From the NCBI RefSeq assembly GCF_010500965.1, contig NZ_QVMI01000004.1:241182-305181 (forward strand): a stretch of DNA of 64,000 nt. The letters are read 5' to 3'. The position numbers were made by a program, and so were the translations under genes. Of the stretch, positions 9,663-18,834 are shown piece after piece (position 1 is the first letter of the stretch; the number at the start of each line of letters is the position of its first letter). Source of the DNA: Bacteroides sp. 51. GTDB taxonomy: Bacteria > Bacteroidota > Bacteroidia > Bacteroidales > Bacteroidaceae. The notes under the pieces are model-generated. The model ran no database searches and was not told where the DNA came from. It saw nothing but the letters and a program-made list of their open reading frames with translations.

Positions 9663-10532
9663 ACCCCTATACCTTTTATCAGTGTTAGTTAATCGTTTTA
9701 TATAATACAACATATATCCAACCAATATATATACACCAATATGTGCCCACCCAATAGACCTAATTTTGCTCATAGTTTTAGAATCCATCCGATTTTTACT
9801 TGCAACCAATAACAATTCTCTAAACGCAATAGTATCACCAAGAAAACGCCTCCTTATATTACTATTTACCTGTAGGGGATAGATTTTATTCCATTTGTCA
9901 TAAAAGCAAAGAGCTGATTCCAACCAAGCACGATTTAATGATCCGCCAGAAAAATGTTCAACCAAAATATCCGAGACAACCAAAACCTTATATCCATTAG
10001 ATTTTACTTGAAGACATATATCTAAGTCATAAAAATGAAAACCATCAAAAGTCTGTGTATCAAATGCTATTTTATCAAACAAACTCTTTTTAATAAAAAA
10101 ACAAAATCCATCCACACAAAGAACTTCCTGCGACACTCCTTCAACCGTATTATAAACTTTCACCATTTCCCCTTCTAAATTCGATTGAATCAGGTTTTTC
10201 ACAAAGGGCTTTGCCTTAAACCAAAGACTAGGAATATTCAACAAGTAATAAGATCCCGCTAGGCCAATCAGCCCAACATTAGGAACTTCAAAATGCGAGA
10301 TTAGATTTGCTCCCCAATTCGTAGTATGAAATAATACATCTTCATGTACAAAACAACAATATTCGAAAGCCGCCTTACTTACTCCATCATTATACGCTTC
10401 AAAAATTGAATATTTGTTTTTCGAATTGTCTATGACAATAATTTCATGAGCACTGCCAATTGTTTCTTGTATATTCTTCCGCAATGCTCTTGATATATCT
10501 GGATACTTTGAACAGATTATTACCGATATCAT
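9642..10532 (-). CDS. family 2 glycosyltransferase
   Basis: 296 residues, GT-A fold. It begins ISVIICSKYPDIS, with IIVIDNSKNKYSIFEAYNDGVSKA as the nucleotide-binding half. CFVHEDVLF (residues ~61-69) takes the place of the DxD region, as in the GT2 subgroup related to Glyco_tranf_2_5. YDLDICLQVKSNGYKVLVVSDILVEHFSGGS is the acceptor-side end of the catalytic domain. A hydrophobic stretch (GVYILVGYMLYYI) near residue 270 may tether it to the membrane. It is the only minus-strand gene in this cluster. The sugar added cannot be told from sequence. Confidence 0.87.
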   Translation of the reverse strand: MISVIICSKYPDISRALRKNIQETIGSAHEIIVIDNSKNKYSIFEAYNDGVSKAAFEYCCFVHEDVLFHTTNWGANLISHFEVPNVGLIGLAGSYYLLNIPSLWFKAKPFVKNLIQSNLEGEMVKVYNTVEGVSQEVLCVDGFCFFIKKSLFDKIAFDTQTFDGFHFYDLDICLQVKSNGYKVLVVSDILVEHFSGGSLNRAWLESALCFYDKWNKIYPLQVNSNIRRRFLGDTIAFRELLLVASKNRMDSKTMSKIRSIGWAHIGVYILVGYMLYYIKRLTNTDKRYRGSLDVFF

Positions 10533-10800
10533 AATATGCGCTTTTTACATATATAAGTCAAAACTTATATATTAATTATTCAAATTCTAGGTTAGTTAAA
10601 ACTCTTTTCTAATACAAATGAGGTATATAATTGGACAAAGTTAACATTTTTCCTCTATTTCTCAATATCCAATATTAATTGATTTTATTCACAGCATTTT
10701 TCTTATGTCATATTCACAAATGACATATTAAAGAAAAACAACTAACATGCTATTTCTCATTTTCCTACTCTAAAAACACTGCAAAAATTATTTTATTCAA

Positions 10801-10808
10801 TATCTTTG
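10801..10808 (+). promoter_or_regulatory. distal -7 promoter box upstream of the aminotransferase gene
   Basis: TATCTTTG, an exact TAnnTTTG match, 252 bases before the ATG at 11060. Confidence 0.4.
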
Positions 10809-10993
10809 TGCACATTCATATTGATGATAGCTAAAAAAGAGATAGTAATGTGAAAGAAATGTGCATCTGAAGAATAAATAAAAGGATAACACAGTAGAAG
10901 AAAAATAAAGCAATAATAACCATAATCTACCACCCTATATTCAATAAGAGAACACAATAAGAGTATGGCTTATCCATCCTTAAATAAAAATAC

Positions 10994-11001
10994 TATCTTT
11001 G
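10994..11001 (+). promoter_or_regulatory. proximal -7 promoter box for the aminotransferase-LicC-LicD operon
   Basis: TATCTTTG, an exact TAnnTTTG match, 59 bases before the ATG at 11060; the likelier start of the operon transcript. Confidence 0.55.
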
Positions 11002-11059
11002 CAGTGTTTATTACTAAAATTCACAACGCCTGAAATTTTTCAGTAACAATTTTAATTAT

Positions 11060-12106
11060 ATGAAAGAAACCATTTTCCTGGATAGAAATGAATTTAATTT
11101 CGAACCATCACCCGAAGTTATACATGCAATAAAAAACTTCGATACAAGAAAACTTTGTTTCTATACACGCATATACGATGAAGGAAAAAAAAGTATTTTC
11201 TCAGTATTCTTATCGCAATTATATAATATAGACGAATCGCAAGTCCTTTTGGGATATGGCGGAGAAGACATCCTTAAGCAAGCTGTGCACTTCTTTCTGA
11301 CAGAAGAAGATGGAAATAAAAAAATCTTAATTCCCCAATACTCGTGGTGGTACTACAAATCCATCGCCGACGAAGTAAATGGAAAAACAATAGAATACCC
11401 GCTTTATGAAAACGGAAATGAGTTCAAATATAATCTGGAAGAATTGAAGGAAATACTTCAAAAAGAAGAACCAAAAATTTTATTATTAGCTTCGCCTAAC
11501 AACCCAACCGGCAACGCTATCACCCCAAATGAACTACATTCTCTACTGTCCGGCATATCGCCAAATATCACTGTGATTATAGATGAAGCCTATGCTTCTT
11601 ACGTTTCGGAGGACACTGCGTATATAAAAGAATTAGTAGATAATTTCCCCAACCTTATTATTACACGGACACTATCCAAGTTTTATGGCCTGCCGGGACT
11701 ACGGATGGGATTCGGATTTACAAGCAAAGGCATGGAGAAATTCATTAAATACAGCAATAAATATCTGGGATACAATCGTATATCAGAGGATATAGCAATT
11801 GCTGCACTAAAATCAGATAACTACTATCGTAATATAGCCATAGCCATAAACAAAGATAGGAAATTATACGAGGAAGAAATCGGCCGGTTACCAGGGTTCA
11901 CTGTATATAAATCCGTAGCTAATTTCATTCTGATCAAGTATCCGATTGAGTTAAAAGATCAACTTAAAAAAGCATTCGCAGAAGAGGGTTATCTTATTAA
12001 GTTTATGAATGAACCTAATATCAATACCCATCTTCGCATAACTCTGGGACGTCCGGAACAGAATAAAATAGTAAGAGATACCATAAAAAGCATTGCACAA
12101 AAATGA
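11060..12106 (+). CDS. PLP-dependent class I/II aminotransferase-fold enzyme (HisC/CobD-like)
   Basis: 348 residues, fold type I. Visible active-site elements are GYGGEDIL (65-72), SPNNPTGN (145-152), DEAY (175-178), the PLP lysine K207 in TLSKFYG, and GLRMGF (213-218). The shape matches histidinol-phosphate aminotransferases and the related threonine- or serine-phosphate decarboxylases (CobD group). No histidine genes are near. It overlaps the next gene by four bases (ATGA), and the three-gene operon ends in a LicD-like gene, so it more likely makes or trims an amino-alcohol phosphate or other phospho-amine for glycan decoration than histidine. That role is inference. Confidence 0.85.
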   Translation: MKETIFLDRNEFNFEPSPEVIHAIKNFDTRKLCFYTRIYDEGKKSIFSVFLSQLYNIDESQVLLGYGGEDILKQAVHFFLTEEDGNKKILIPQYSWWYYKSIADEVNGKTIEYPLYENGNEFKYNLEELKEILQKEEPKILLLASPNNPTGNAITPNELHSLLSGISPNITVIIDEAYASYVSEDTAYIKELVDNFPNLIITRTLSKFYGLPGLRMGFGFTSKGMEKFIKYSNKYLGYNRISEDIAIAALKSDNYYRNIAIAINKDRKLYEEEIGRLPGFTVYKSVANFILIKYPIELKDQLKKAFAEEGYLIKFMNEPNINTHLRITLGRPEQNKIVRDTIKSIAQK

Positions 12107-12834
12107 AAGCCATCATATTAGCAGCAGGCATCTCTTCACGCCTACGCCCATTGACAGATAACACACCTAAGTGTTTACTTAAAATAGGAGAACGTAGTTT
12201 GCTACAACGCACATTAGATGCATTGATTGAGAATAATATCAATGAATTTATCATAGTAACAGGATACAGACAACAACAGATTGTTGATTTTATAAATCAA
12301 CAATATCCGGATTTGTCTGTAACATTCATATACAATTCTCAATATAGCACTACAAACAATATATATTCCTTATATCTTACACGTCCTTCTATCAATAACG
12401 AAGACGTTCTATTGTTAGACAGTGATATTGTTTTTGATCCCCAAATCATATCCATATTATTACAAGAAAAAGACAAAAACGTACTCGCTGTAAACTGTCA
12501 TGAATTGGGAGAGGAAGAAATTAAAGTCATAGTCGATAATGACATGAAAGTATTGGAAATCAGCAAGACTTGTTCTATTAAAGAAGCTATGGGCGAATCA
12601 ATCGGCATTGAGAAAATGCATAAGGATTATATAAATGCATTATTCAATGAACTGGAGATTATGATTGAAGAAGAAGGATTGGATAATGTTTTCTACGAAC
12701 AGGCTTTTGAACGTTTAATAAAAAAAGAGCATTACTTTTATGCCGTAGACACAAGTACCTGTTTTTCGATAGAACTTGATACTGCAGAAGACTTCCGGCA
12801 AGCTCAAGCCTTAATTCCAGCAAATCTTTACTAA
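12103..12834 (+). CDS. LicC-like nucleotidyltransferase
   Basis: 243 residues, a nucleotidyltransferase with the signature ILAAGISSRLRPLTDNTPKCLL at the N-terminus. The stretch TTNNIYSLYL near residue 85, followed by LLLDSDIVF, is typical of LicC and related cytidylyltransferases that activate phosphocholine, phosphoethanolamine or phosphonates rather than sugars. It would couple CTP to the product of the aminotransferase-like enzyme and hand a CDP-linked group to the LicD-like protein. Its start overlaps the upstream stop by four bases, and its stop abuts the next ATG directly, indicating tight translational coupling. Confidence 0.85.
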   Translation: MKAIILAAGISSRLRPLTDNTPKCLLKIGERSLLQRTLDALIENNINEFIIVTGYRQQQIVDFINQQYPDLSVTFIYNSQYSTTNNIYSLYLTRPSINNEDVLLLDSDIVFDPQIISILLQEKDKNVLAVNCHELGEEEIKVIVDNDMKVLEISKTCSIKEAMGESIGIEKMHKDYINALFNELEIMIEEEGLDNVFYEQAFERLIKKEHYFYAVDTSTCFSIELDTAEDFRQAQALIPANLY

Positions 12835-13653
12835 ATGGCCAATTACGATATCCGTCCCTTGCAGTTGCACATACTCAATATATTATTGGGCATAGATACG
12901 GTATGCAAAAAACGTAACCTACGTTATTATATCATGGCAGGAACCATGCTGGGAGCCATCCGCCACAAAGGTTTTATCCCTTGGGACGATGATATAGACA
13001 TTGGGATGCCACGTAAAGACTATGATCTCCTTATAAAAAATGCAAAAGAGTGGCTTCCGGCTCCTTATGAAATTGTTTGCGCGGAAAACGACAAGGACTA
13101 CCCTTTACCTTTTGCAAAAATACAAGATTCGAATACAACACTGATTGAAAGAATAGGTCTAAAATACCTTGGTGGGGTTTACATCGATGTATTTCCACTA
13201 GATGGAGTACCTGACAATAAAATACTGCAAAGAATCCATTTTGCTAAGTATTTCATCTATAAGAAAATATTATATCTTATTTTCCGCGACCCATATAAAC
13301 ATGGAAAAGGGGTTAATTCCTGGATGCCGTTATTATGCCGCAAATTGTTTAAAACACATAAAGTTCAACGTTCAATAAGAAACATTCTGACTAAATACAA
13401 TTTTGAAGATTGCACATTTATAGCAGATTATGATGATGGGTTAAGGGGAGTTATGAATAAAGAGATATTGGGCCGCCCTACCCCAGTGTTATTTGAGGGA
13501 AAAGAAATTATGGGAGTAGAAAAATATCATATATATTTGGAACAAAAATATGGGAATTATATGGAAATCCCTAAAAGCAATCAACAAAGACAACATAATT
13601 TCTATTATCTGGATCTTAATACTCCATATAGGGATTACCCCGATCACCAATAA
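12835..13653 (+). CDS. LicD family phosphotransferase
   Basis: 272 residues. The LicD core is clear: YYIMAGTMLGAIRHKGFIPWDDDIDIGMPRKDY (residues ~31-63), with the catalytic DDDID acidic cluster, and YIDVFPLDGVPDN near residue 120. Family members transfer phosphocholine, phosphoethanolamine or a similar phospho-group from a CDP donor to glycans. There are no bases between this gene and the upstream LicC-like gene, which strongly implies the latter makes its donor. The GT4 gene follows after 12 bases. Confidence 0.9.
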   Translation: MANYDIRPLQLHILNILLGIDTVCKKRNLRYYIMAGTMLGAIRHKGFIPWDDDIDIGMPRKDYDLLIKNAKEWLPAPYEIVCAENDKDYPLPFAKIQDSNTTLIERIGLKYLGGVYIDVFPLDGVPDNKILQRIHFAKYFIYKKILYLIFRDPYKHGKGVNSWMPLLCRKLFKTHKVQRSIRNILTKYNFEDCTFIADYDDGLRGVMNKEILGRPTPVLFEGKEIMGVEKYHIYLEQKYGNYMEIPKSNQQRQHNFYYLDLNTPYRDYPDHQ

Positions 13654-13665
13654 ACGTATTAAACA

Positions 13666-14799
13666 ATGAGAATAGGCTTTGACGCGAAACGTGCTGTACA
13701 GAATTACACCGGATTAGGGAACTATAGTAGGTATATCATTAAAAACCTCTGCCGGTTTTACCCACAAAATGAATATATTCTTTTTGCTCCTAAAAGAAGG
13801 GTGAATGAGCAATTGAGTCATTTGTTTGAAGAATATAAGCAGATTCAGGTAGTATACCCCATGCAATATATATGGAGAAAATTATCATCACTTTGGAGGG
13901 TATGGAGGGTTACTTCCCGATTTACAAATGATGGCATCCAGATCTTTCACGGACTTAGCAATGAACTTCCAATTAACATACGTAAGTCCAGGATTAAATC
14001 GGTGGTTACCATTCACGATCTGATCTTTCTTCATTTTCCACAATACTACAAGCCTATTGACAGGAAAATATATACATATAAATTCAGAAAAGCCTGTCAG
14101 AATGCAAACAGGATTATCGCAATAAGTGAGTGCACAAAACGAGATATTATACGACTATTCAATATACCTGAAAATAAAATAGAAGTAATATATCAAGGTT
14201 GTGATGAAAGCTTTCATAAAGAAGCGAGCGCCGAAAAAAAGAAAGAGGTCAAAGAAAGATATAACTTACCAGATAAATACATATTAAATGTGGGCAGTAT
14301 TGAAGAAAGAAAGAATGTTCTTTTGGCCGTCAAAGCTCTTAAGCAATTGCCTGAAAACATTCACTTGGTTATTGTAGGAAAACGAACCCCTTATACTCAG
14401 AAAGTAGATTCTTTTATTCAAGCCAACAAACTGAAAGACAGAGTACACATATATAGCAATGTATCTTTTAAAGATCTCCCGGCAATTTATCAGCAAGCAG
14501 AAATCTTTGTATATCCATCCCGATATGAAGGCTTTGGTATACCTATGATTGAAGCATTGCATTCGGGTATACCCGCAATTGGAGCAACCGGATCATGCCT
14601 TGAAGAAGCGGGAGGACCGGAATCTAGTTATGTCGACCCCGATAATGTAAACGAACTCGCAAATACATTCAATGAGATCTTATCATCTCCGGAAAAAAGA
14701 GAGAGAATGATTGCACACGGAAAGGAGTATGTCAAGCGATTTACAGATGAAAAACTGACTAGGCAGCTTGCAAATGTGTACAAACAAATAATTTCATAA
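13666..14799 (+). CDS. family 4 glycosyltransferase (group 1, GT-B)
   Basis: 377 residues. The N-terminal domain begins MRIGFDAKRAVQNYTGLGNYSRYI, as in mannosyl- and rhamnosyltransferase-like GT4 enzymes. The donor domain shows YILNVGSIEERKNV, and the ExxxxxxxE motif lies in PSRYEGFGIPMIEAL. It is likely cytoplasmic and uses a nucleotide-sugar donor. It ends the operon with the LicC/LicD-like genes, so its product may be the sugar that LicD decorates. Confidence 0.9.
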   Translation: MRIGFDAKRAVQNYTGLGNYSRYIIKNLCRFYPQNEYILFAPKRRVNEQLSHLFEEYKQIQVVYPMQYIWRKLSSLWRVWRVTSRFTNDGIQIFHGLSNELPINIRKSRIKSVVTIHDLIFLHFPQYYKPIDRKIYTYKFRKACQNANRIIAISECTKRDIIRLFNIPENKIEVIYQGCDESFHKEASAEKKKEVKERYNLPDKYILNVGSIEERKNVLLAVKALKQLPENIHLVIVGKRTPYTQKVDSFIQANKLKDRVHIYSNVSFKDLPAIYQQAEIFVYPSRYEGFGIPMIEALHSGIPAIGATGSCLEEAGGPESSYVDPDNVNELANTFNEILSSPEKRERMIAHGKEYVKRFTDEKLTRQLANVYKQIIS

Positions 14800-15163
14800 A
14801 AAACATCTAAAATAGTCCCGACCACTATTCCTTTAGCTCCTTAAATATCTAGATATTATTGAGTACGATTGTATTACTCCAAGCAAATTTGCATACATGC
14901 TCCTTATCGAAAAGAGACTTTAACTCTCTCATTATCCTCTGTAACATCAACAATATTTGAAATAACACTCAAACATTGATGATATTTTTTTCATCATGTC
15001 CACGCTTTTTAACACCATAAAACTCTAGTTTGCTATATATCAACAAATTAATGAATTAATTTCAGACGTAATTTGTCCCACCCAATCCTTTGTTTTATGA
15101 GACAAGAAACATATACCTTTGCAACAGGGAATAATCCCTTTTGATTATTAAAAAAATTAAATT
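14800..15163. other. 364-base intergenic region
   Basis: Apart from the promoter at 15089-15121 and a short palindrome AATATCTAGATATT around 14844, nothing is seen: no ORF, no terminator hairpin, no repeat. Confidence 0.4.
15089..15121 (+). promoter_or_regulatory. promoter of the trefoil-aerolysin lipoprotein gene
   Basis: TTTG at 15089-15092 and TACCTTTG at 15114-15121, spaced by 21 bases, match both halves of the Bacteroidetes promoter. The ATG follows 43 bases later. Confidence 0.75.
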
Positions 15164-16282
15164 ATGAAAAAACTTTTGTTATTTATGACAGTTTTGGTAC
15201 TAATGTCTTGTCAAAAAGATGAATTTGATATCCAAAACATTAATCAGGAGCCAACAACACGATCTTCTACAAACCCTTCGGAAATAAGAGATTTATGTGG
15301 TTTAGAAATCAATATTCGTCTAGCAGATACAAGCAGAAAACCGAGATATTTATCTGCTCATAGAAAATCAAATAGTGCCAATTTAACTCAAGAAGGAAAG
15401 GACGAGTGGCAGAAATGGTTTATATTGGGGGATCGTTATTCTTCTAATGGAGCATTTGATTTAAAAACTAATTCATCACCTAGGGATGGCAGTTATCTAT
15501 ATATACATGATAACTGGAAATACCCAGCACTCTTACACAATTATGCCGGGAGTACTCCACAATGGTATATCCATAATATAGAAGGTACAGATTACTATAG
15601 AATAGGTCTTTTAAAATCAGGTGTTTATTATTATCTATCTGCGGTAGATAATACTTCTGGAGCACTATGCTTTGAGCCGAAAAATAGCACAAATTATAAG
15701 AGGCAGGCTTGGGAAATTGTACCATTAGAGGGCTTCTCTCTTGTAGGCATAGAATATGACTTTGCCACTGGAGTAGTAAAAAATCCAAGAGTTGTTACAT
15801 TCCTAGATTTGCCTTCTATAAACGAGCTACCAGTTTATTCAAACAGAGAGTTTACAATTAATGAAAAATACATAGATTCATCCGAATTTAGTAAAACAGA
15901 AGGAACCAAATTAGGAGTCAGTACAACCGCAACTATAAAAACAGGAATACCTACAGTACAAGGTGAATTTTCAACAACTATCTCCACAGAAAAAAACTGG
16001 AGCTATACTACATCCGAGAAAACAACTAAGGAATTCGCTATAACAGATAAATATTCCTTTGTTCAAGCTCCTAATACATCATATGCCATTATTGTTAGAG
16101 GTATAGAATATGAAATGGACATTAATTACAAAGCTGTATATAGAAGTGAATATGGTGCAACTGTCAAACTTGGTGGTAAGTGGACGGGAGTAACAGTCAA
16201 AAACACCGAAGTGATACTCAAGGATAATTCTACTGGAAATATTATCGGAACAAAGAAGTTAGCTGGAAAAGTGAAAGAATAA
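15164..16282 (+). CDS. lipoprotein with beta-trefoil lectin-like and aerolysin-type pore-forming domains
   Basis: 372 residues. The signal peptide ends at LVLMSC (Cys16). Residues ~40-190 show three QxW repeats, Q83-K-W85, Q133-W-Y135 and Q181-A-W183, spaced 50 and 48 residues, the hallmark of a ricin-type beta-trefoil (the middle copy is the variant QWY). Residues ~195-372 resemble the aerolysin/ETX-MTX2 fold: long Ser/Thr-rich alternating strands (LGVSTTATIKTGIP then GEFSTTISTEKNWSYTT), with the xTGIPxV turn typical of that family's insertion region. This suggests a surface or secreted pore-former with a glycan-binding head. It has its own promoter and no obvious immunity gene beside it. 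The target (competing bacteria or host cells) is unknown. The domain call rests on pattern, not on a search. Confidence 0.75.
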   Translation: MKKLLLFMTVLVLMSCQKDEFDIQNINQEPTTRSSTNPSEIRDLCGLEINIRLADTSRKPRYLSAHRKSNSANLTQEGKDEWQKWFILGDRYSSNGAFDLKTNSSPRDGSYLYIHDNWKYPALLHNYAGSTPQWYIHNIEGTDYYRIGLLKSGVYYYLSAVDNTSGALCFEPKNSTNYKRQAWEIVPLEGFSLVGIEYDFATGVVKNPRVVTFLDLPSINELPVYSNREFTINEKYIDSSEFSKTEGTKLGVSTTATIKTGIPTVQGEFSTTISTEKNWSYTTSEKTTKEFAITDKYSFVQAPNTSYAIIVRGIEYEMDINYKAVYRSEYGATVKLGGKWTGVTVKNTEVILKDNSTGNIIGTKKLAGKVKE

Positions 16283-16320
16283 TATAAACTATTTTTCCTT
16301 TTAAATTCTCAACTTTTAAT

Positions 16321-16406
16321 GGGGCTGTCTAAAAAGTCAACTCATCGATTCTGTCATTGGTAAACATCACAATGAAGTACTACGAAATAACTTTTTGGAC
16401 AGTCTC
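16321..16406. repeat. 86-bp miniature inverted-repeat element or IS-end remnant
   Basis: GGGGCTGTCTAAAAAGTCA at 16321-16339 pairs with TAACTTTTTGGACAGTCTC at 16388-16406, 15 of 19 positions. The sequence resembles the ends of IS1182/IS4-type elements that recur in Bacteroides. The 48 bases between have no ORF. A rho-independent terminator is a weaker reading because there is no T-run. The rest of the 302-base gap holds only the pflB promoter box. Confidence 0.6.
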
Positions 16407-16538
16407 ATTTTATATAAAAATCTATTCCCAATAATATCCATACCTACTTCTTATGACTCCATAACATACCTATGCTATTTTTATGTTTTAAAACATAAGT
16501 TTTTGCAATATTATACTGTTTATATGGAAAAAAGGCAG

Positions 16539-16546
16539 TAATTTTG
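16539..16546 (+). promoter_or_regulatory. -7 promoter box of pflB
   Basis: TAATTTTG matches TAnnTTTG, 38 bases before the pflB ATG. TGTTTA at 16517-16522 could be a weak -33 element. Confidence 0.55.
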
Positions 16547-16584
16547 CAGTCGCAAAAGGAAAACTAACCCCAAAAATAAACATT

Positions 16585-18813
16585 ATGGAATTGAACAAAA
16601 CCTTTAAAGACGGTCTATGGAGTAGTGAAATTAACGTAAAGGACTTTGTTAGCAAGAACATCACTCCTTATGATGGTGATGCATCTTTTCTACAAGGTCC
16701 GACCGAACGCACAAAAAAAATCTGGGGCATCTGCCTCCAGGCCATAGAAGAAGAGAGAGCTAACAACGGCGTACGTTCTTTGGACAACAAAACCGTATCT
16801 ACTATATCTTCACACAAAGCTGGCTATATTGACAAAGAAAACGAACTGATCGTTGGTTTGCAGACCGATGAATTGCTTCGTCGTGCCATCAAGCCTTATG
16901 GAGGTATTAATGTTGTAGCGCGTGCTTGCCAGGAAAACGGAATAGAAATAGACGAAAAAGTGGTGGATATCTTCAAAAACTACCGCAAAACTCACAATGA
17001 CGGTGTATTTGATGCATACACAGACGAAATCCGCTCATTCCGTTCACTCGGTTTTATCACCGGATTGCCAGATAACTATGCACGCGGACGTATTATTGGT
17101 GACTATCGTCGTTTAGCTCTGTATGGTATCGACCGACTGATCGAAGCGAAACAACAAGACCTTAAAAATCTGCTAGGACCAATGACCGATGCACGTATCC
17201 GTTTACGTGAAGAAGTAACCGAACAGATCAAGGCACTGAAGGAAATGAAAGTAATGGGCAACTATTACGGAATTGACCTCAGCCGTCCGGCATACACTGC
17301 ACAAGAAGCTGTACAATGGGTATATATGGCATATCTTGCCGCTGTAAAAGAACAAGATGGTGCAGCTATGTCATTAGGTAATGTATCTTCATTCCTTGAC
17401 ATTTACATAGAATATGAATTGAACAATGGTACAATTACCGAAACCTATGCACAGGAATTGATCGACCAGTTTGTTATTAAACTGCGTATGGTTCGCCACC
17501 TGCGTATGCAATCTTACAATGATATCTTCGCCGGAGACCCAACCTGGGTTACTGAAGCACTGGGCGGACGCTTCAACGATGGCCGTCATAAGGTTACAAA
17601 AACCAGTTTCCGTTTCCTGCAAACATTATATAATCTGGGAGCATCTCCCGAACCAAACCTAACCGTACTATGGAGTCCCGAACTTCCCGAAGGTTTCAAA
17701 GACTTCTGTGCTAAGGTTTCTGTAGATACAAGTTCTATCCAGTACGAAAATGATGAGTTGATGCGCGAAGTACGTCAGTCTGACGACTACGGTATTGCTT
17801 GTTGCGTTTCTTACCAAGATATAGGTCGCCAGATTCAATTCTTCGGTGCCCGTGCCAATCTGGCGAAAGCGCTTTTACTTGCAATCAATGGTGGACGCTG
17901 CGAAAACACAGGTACACTAATGGTAAAAGACATCCCGGTACTGACAGGCGAAAAGCTAAAGTACGAAGAGGTAATGGCCAACTACAAGAAAGTACTGGTA
18001 GAAATTGCCCGTGTATACAATGAATCCATGAATATCATTCACTATATGCACGATAAGTACTATTATGAAAAGGCTCAGATGGCTCTTATTGATACAGACC
18101 CACGCATCAACCTGGCGTATGGAGTTGCCGGATTATCTATCGCTATCGACTCACTTTCGGCTATCCGTTATGCTACTGTTAAAGCACGCCGCAATGATAT
18201 CGGCCTGACAGAAAGCTTCGATATTGATGGTGAATTCCCTTGCTTTGGTAATGACGATGACCGTGCAGACAAACTTGCTGTAGATTTAGTATACTACTTC
18301 AGCGAAGAACTTAAAAAACTTCCTGTTTACAAGAACGCCCGCCCTACTCTATCTGTACTTACCATTACATCAAACGTTATGTATGGAAAGAAAACTGGTG
18401 CGACACCCGACGGACGCGCGAAAGGTGTTGCCTTCGCTCCAGGTGCAAACCCAATGCACGGACGCGATAAAAAAGGAGCTATCGCTTCATTGAATTCAGT
18501 AGCCAAAATCCGTTACCGCGACTCACAAGACGGTATCAGTAATACCTTCTCGATCGTTCCTAAATCTTTAGGCCCGACAGCAGAAGACCGTGTTGAAAAT
18601 CTGGTAACCATGATGGATGGATACTTCACCAAAGGAGCACACCACCTGAATGTAAACGTACTGAATCGTGAAATGCTGGAAGATGCAATGGAACATCCTG
18701 AGAAATATCCTCAGTTGACTATCCGTGTTTCCGGATATGCGGTAAACTTCGTAAAACTGAGCCGTGAGCACCAACTCGAAGTTCTTTCAAGAAGCTTCCA
18801 CGAAAGATTTTAA
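16585..18813 (+). CDS. pflB: formate C-acetyltransferase (pyruvate formate-lyase)
   Basis: 742 residues, the usual length. It converts pyruvate and CoA to formate and acetyl-CoA in anaerobic metabolism, as a cytoplasmic glycyl-radical enzyme. The catalytic cysteine pair is C406-C407 (IACCVSYQD) and the radical glycine is G717 in RVSGYAV near the C-terminus. Its activase is encoded downstream, but the two genes are separated by a repeat-bounded four-helix-bundle gene. The G+C content is higher than in the preceding glycan cluster, as expected for a core gene. Confidence 0.98.
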   Translation: MELNKTFKDGLWSSEINVKDFVSKNITPYDGDASFLQGPTERTKKIWGICLQAIEEERANNGVRSLDNKTVSTISSHKAGYIDKENELIVGLQTDELLRRAIKPYGGINVVARACQENGIEIDEKVVDIFKNYRKTHNDGVFDAYTDEIRSFRSLGFITGLPDNYARGRIIGDYRRLALYGIDRLIEAKQQDLKNLLGPMTDARIRLREEVTEQIKALKEMKVMGNYYGIDLSRPAYTAQEAVQWVYMAYLAAVKEQDGAAMSLGNVSSFLDIYIEYELNNGTITETYAQELIDQFVIKLRMVRHLRMQSYNDIFAGDPTWVTEALGGRFNDGRHKVTKTSFRFLQTLYNLGASPEPNLTVLWSPELPEGFKDFCAKVSVDTSSIQYENDELMREVRQSDDYGIACCVSYQDIGRQIQFFGARANLAKALLLAINGGRCENTGTLMVKDIPVLTGEKLKYEEVMANYKKVLVEIARVYNESMNIIHYMHDKYYYEKAQMALIDTDPRINLAYGVAGLSIAIDSLSAIRYATVKARRNDIGLTESFDIDGEFPCFGNDDDRADKLAVDLVYYFSEELKKLPVYKNARPTLSVLTITSNVMYGKKTGATPDGRAKGVAFAPGANPMHGRDKKGAIASLNSVAKIRYRDSQDGISNTFSIVPKSLGPTAEDRVENLVTMMDGYFTKGAHHLNVNVLNREMLEDAMEHPEKYPQLTIRVSGYAVNFVKLSREHQLEVLSRSFHERF

Positions 18814-18833
18814 ACCCAAAGGTTTAAAATCTT
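18804..18833 (+). terminator. hairpin spanning the pflB stop codon
   Basis: A perfect 13-bp stem AAGATTTTAAACC / GGTTTAAAATCTT with a four-base loop encloses the stop codon at 18811-18813. There is no T-run, so attenuation or mRNA 3'-end protection is as likely as termination. The heptamer arm begins two bases after it. Confidence 0.5.
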
Positions 18834-18834
18834 A

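Larger units (their letters stand above)
10533..11059. other. 527-base A+T-rich intergenic region
   Basis: This gap between the divergent GT2 and aminotransferase genes has no supported ORF. It holds two plus-strand -7 boxes (10801 and 10994), and the stretch between them could be an untranslated leader or small RNA, but no stable hairpin was seen. Confidence 0.4.

Noticed and set aside
11060-12106. Calling the PLP enzyme hisC
   Set aside because: No other histidine gene is present and the operon context is glycan decoration; fold similarity alone does not decide the reaction.
11060-13653. Phosphonate (aminoethylphosphonate) biosynthesis operon
   Set aside because: No PEP mutase or phosphonopyruvate decarboxylase gene is nearby, so phosphonate is kept only as an alternative.
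14844-14857. AATATCTAGATATT palindrome as an operator
   Set aside because: It is a single A+T-rich palindrome far from any promoter box, plausible by chance.
16321-16406. Reading the 86-bp inverted repeat as a terminator
   Set aside because: The arms are 48 bases apart and there is no T-run after the second arm.
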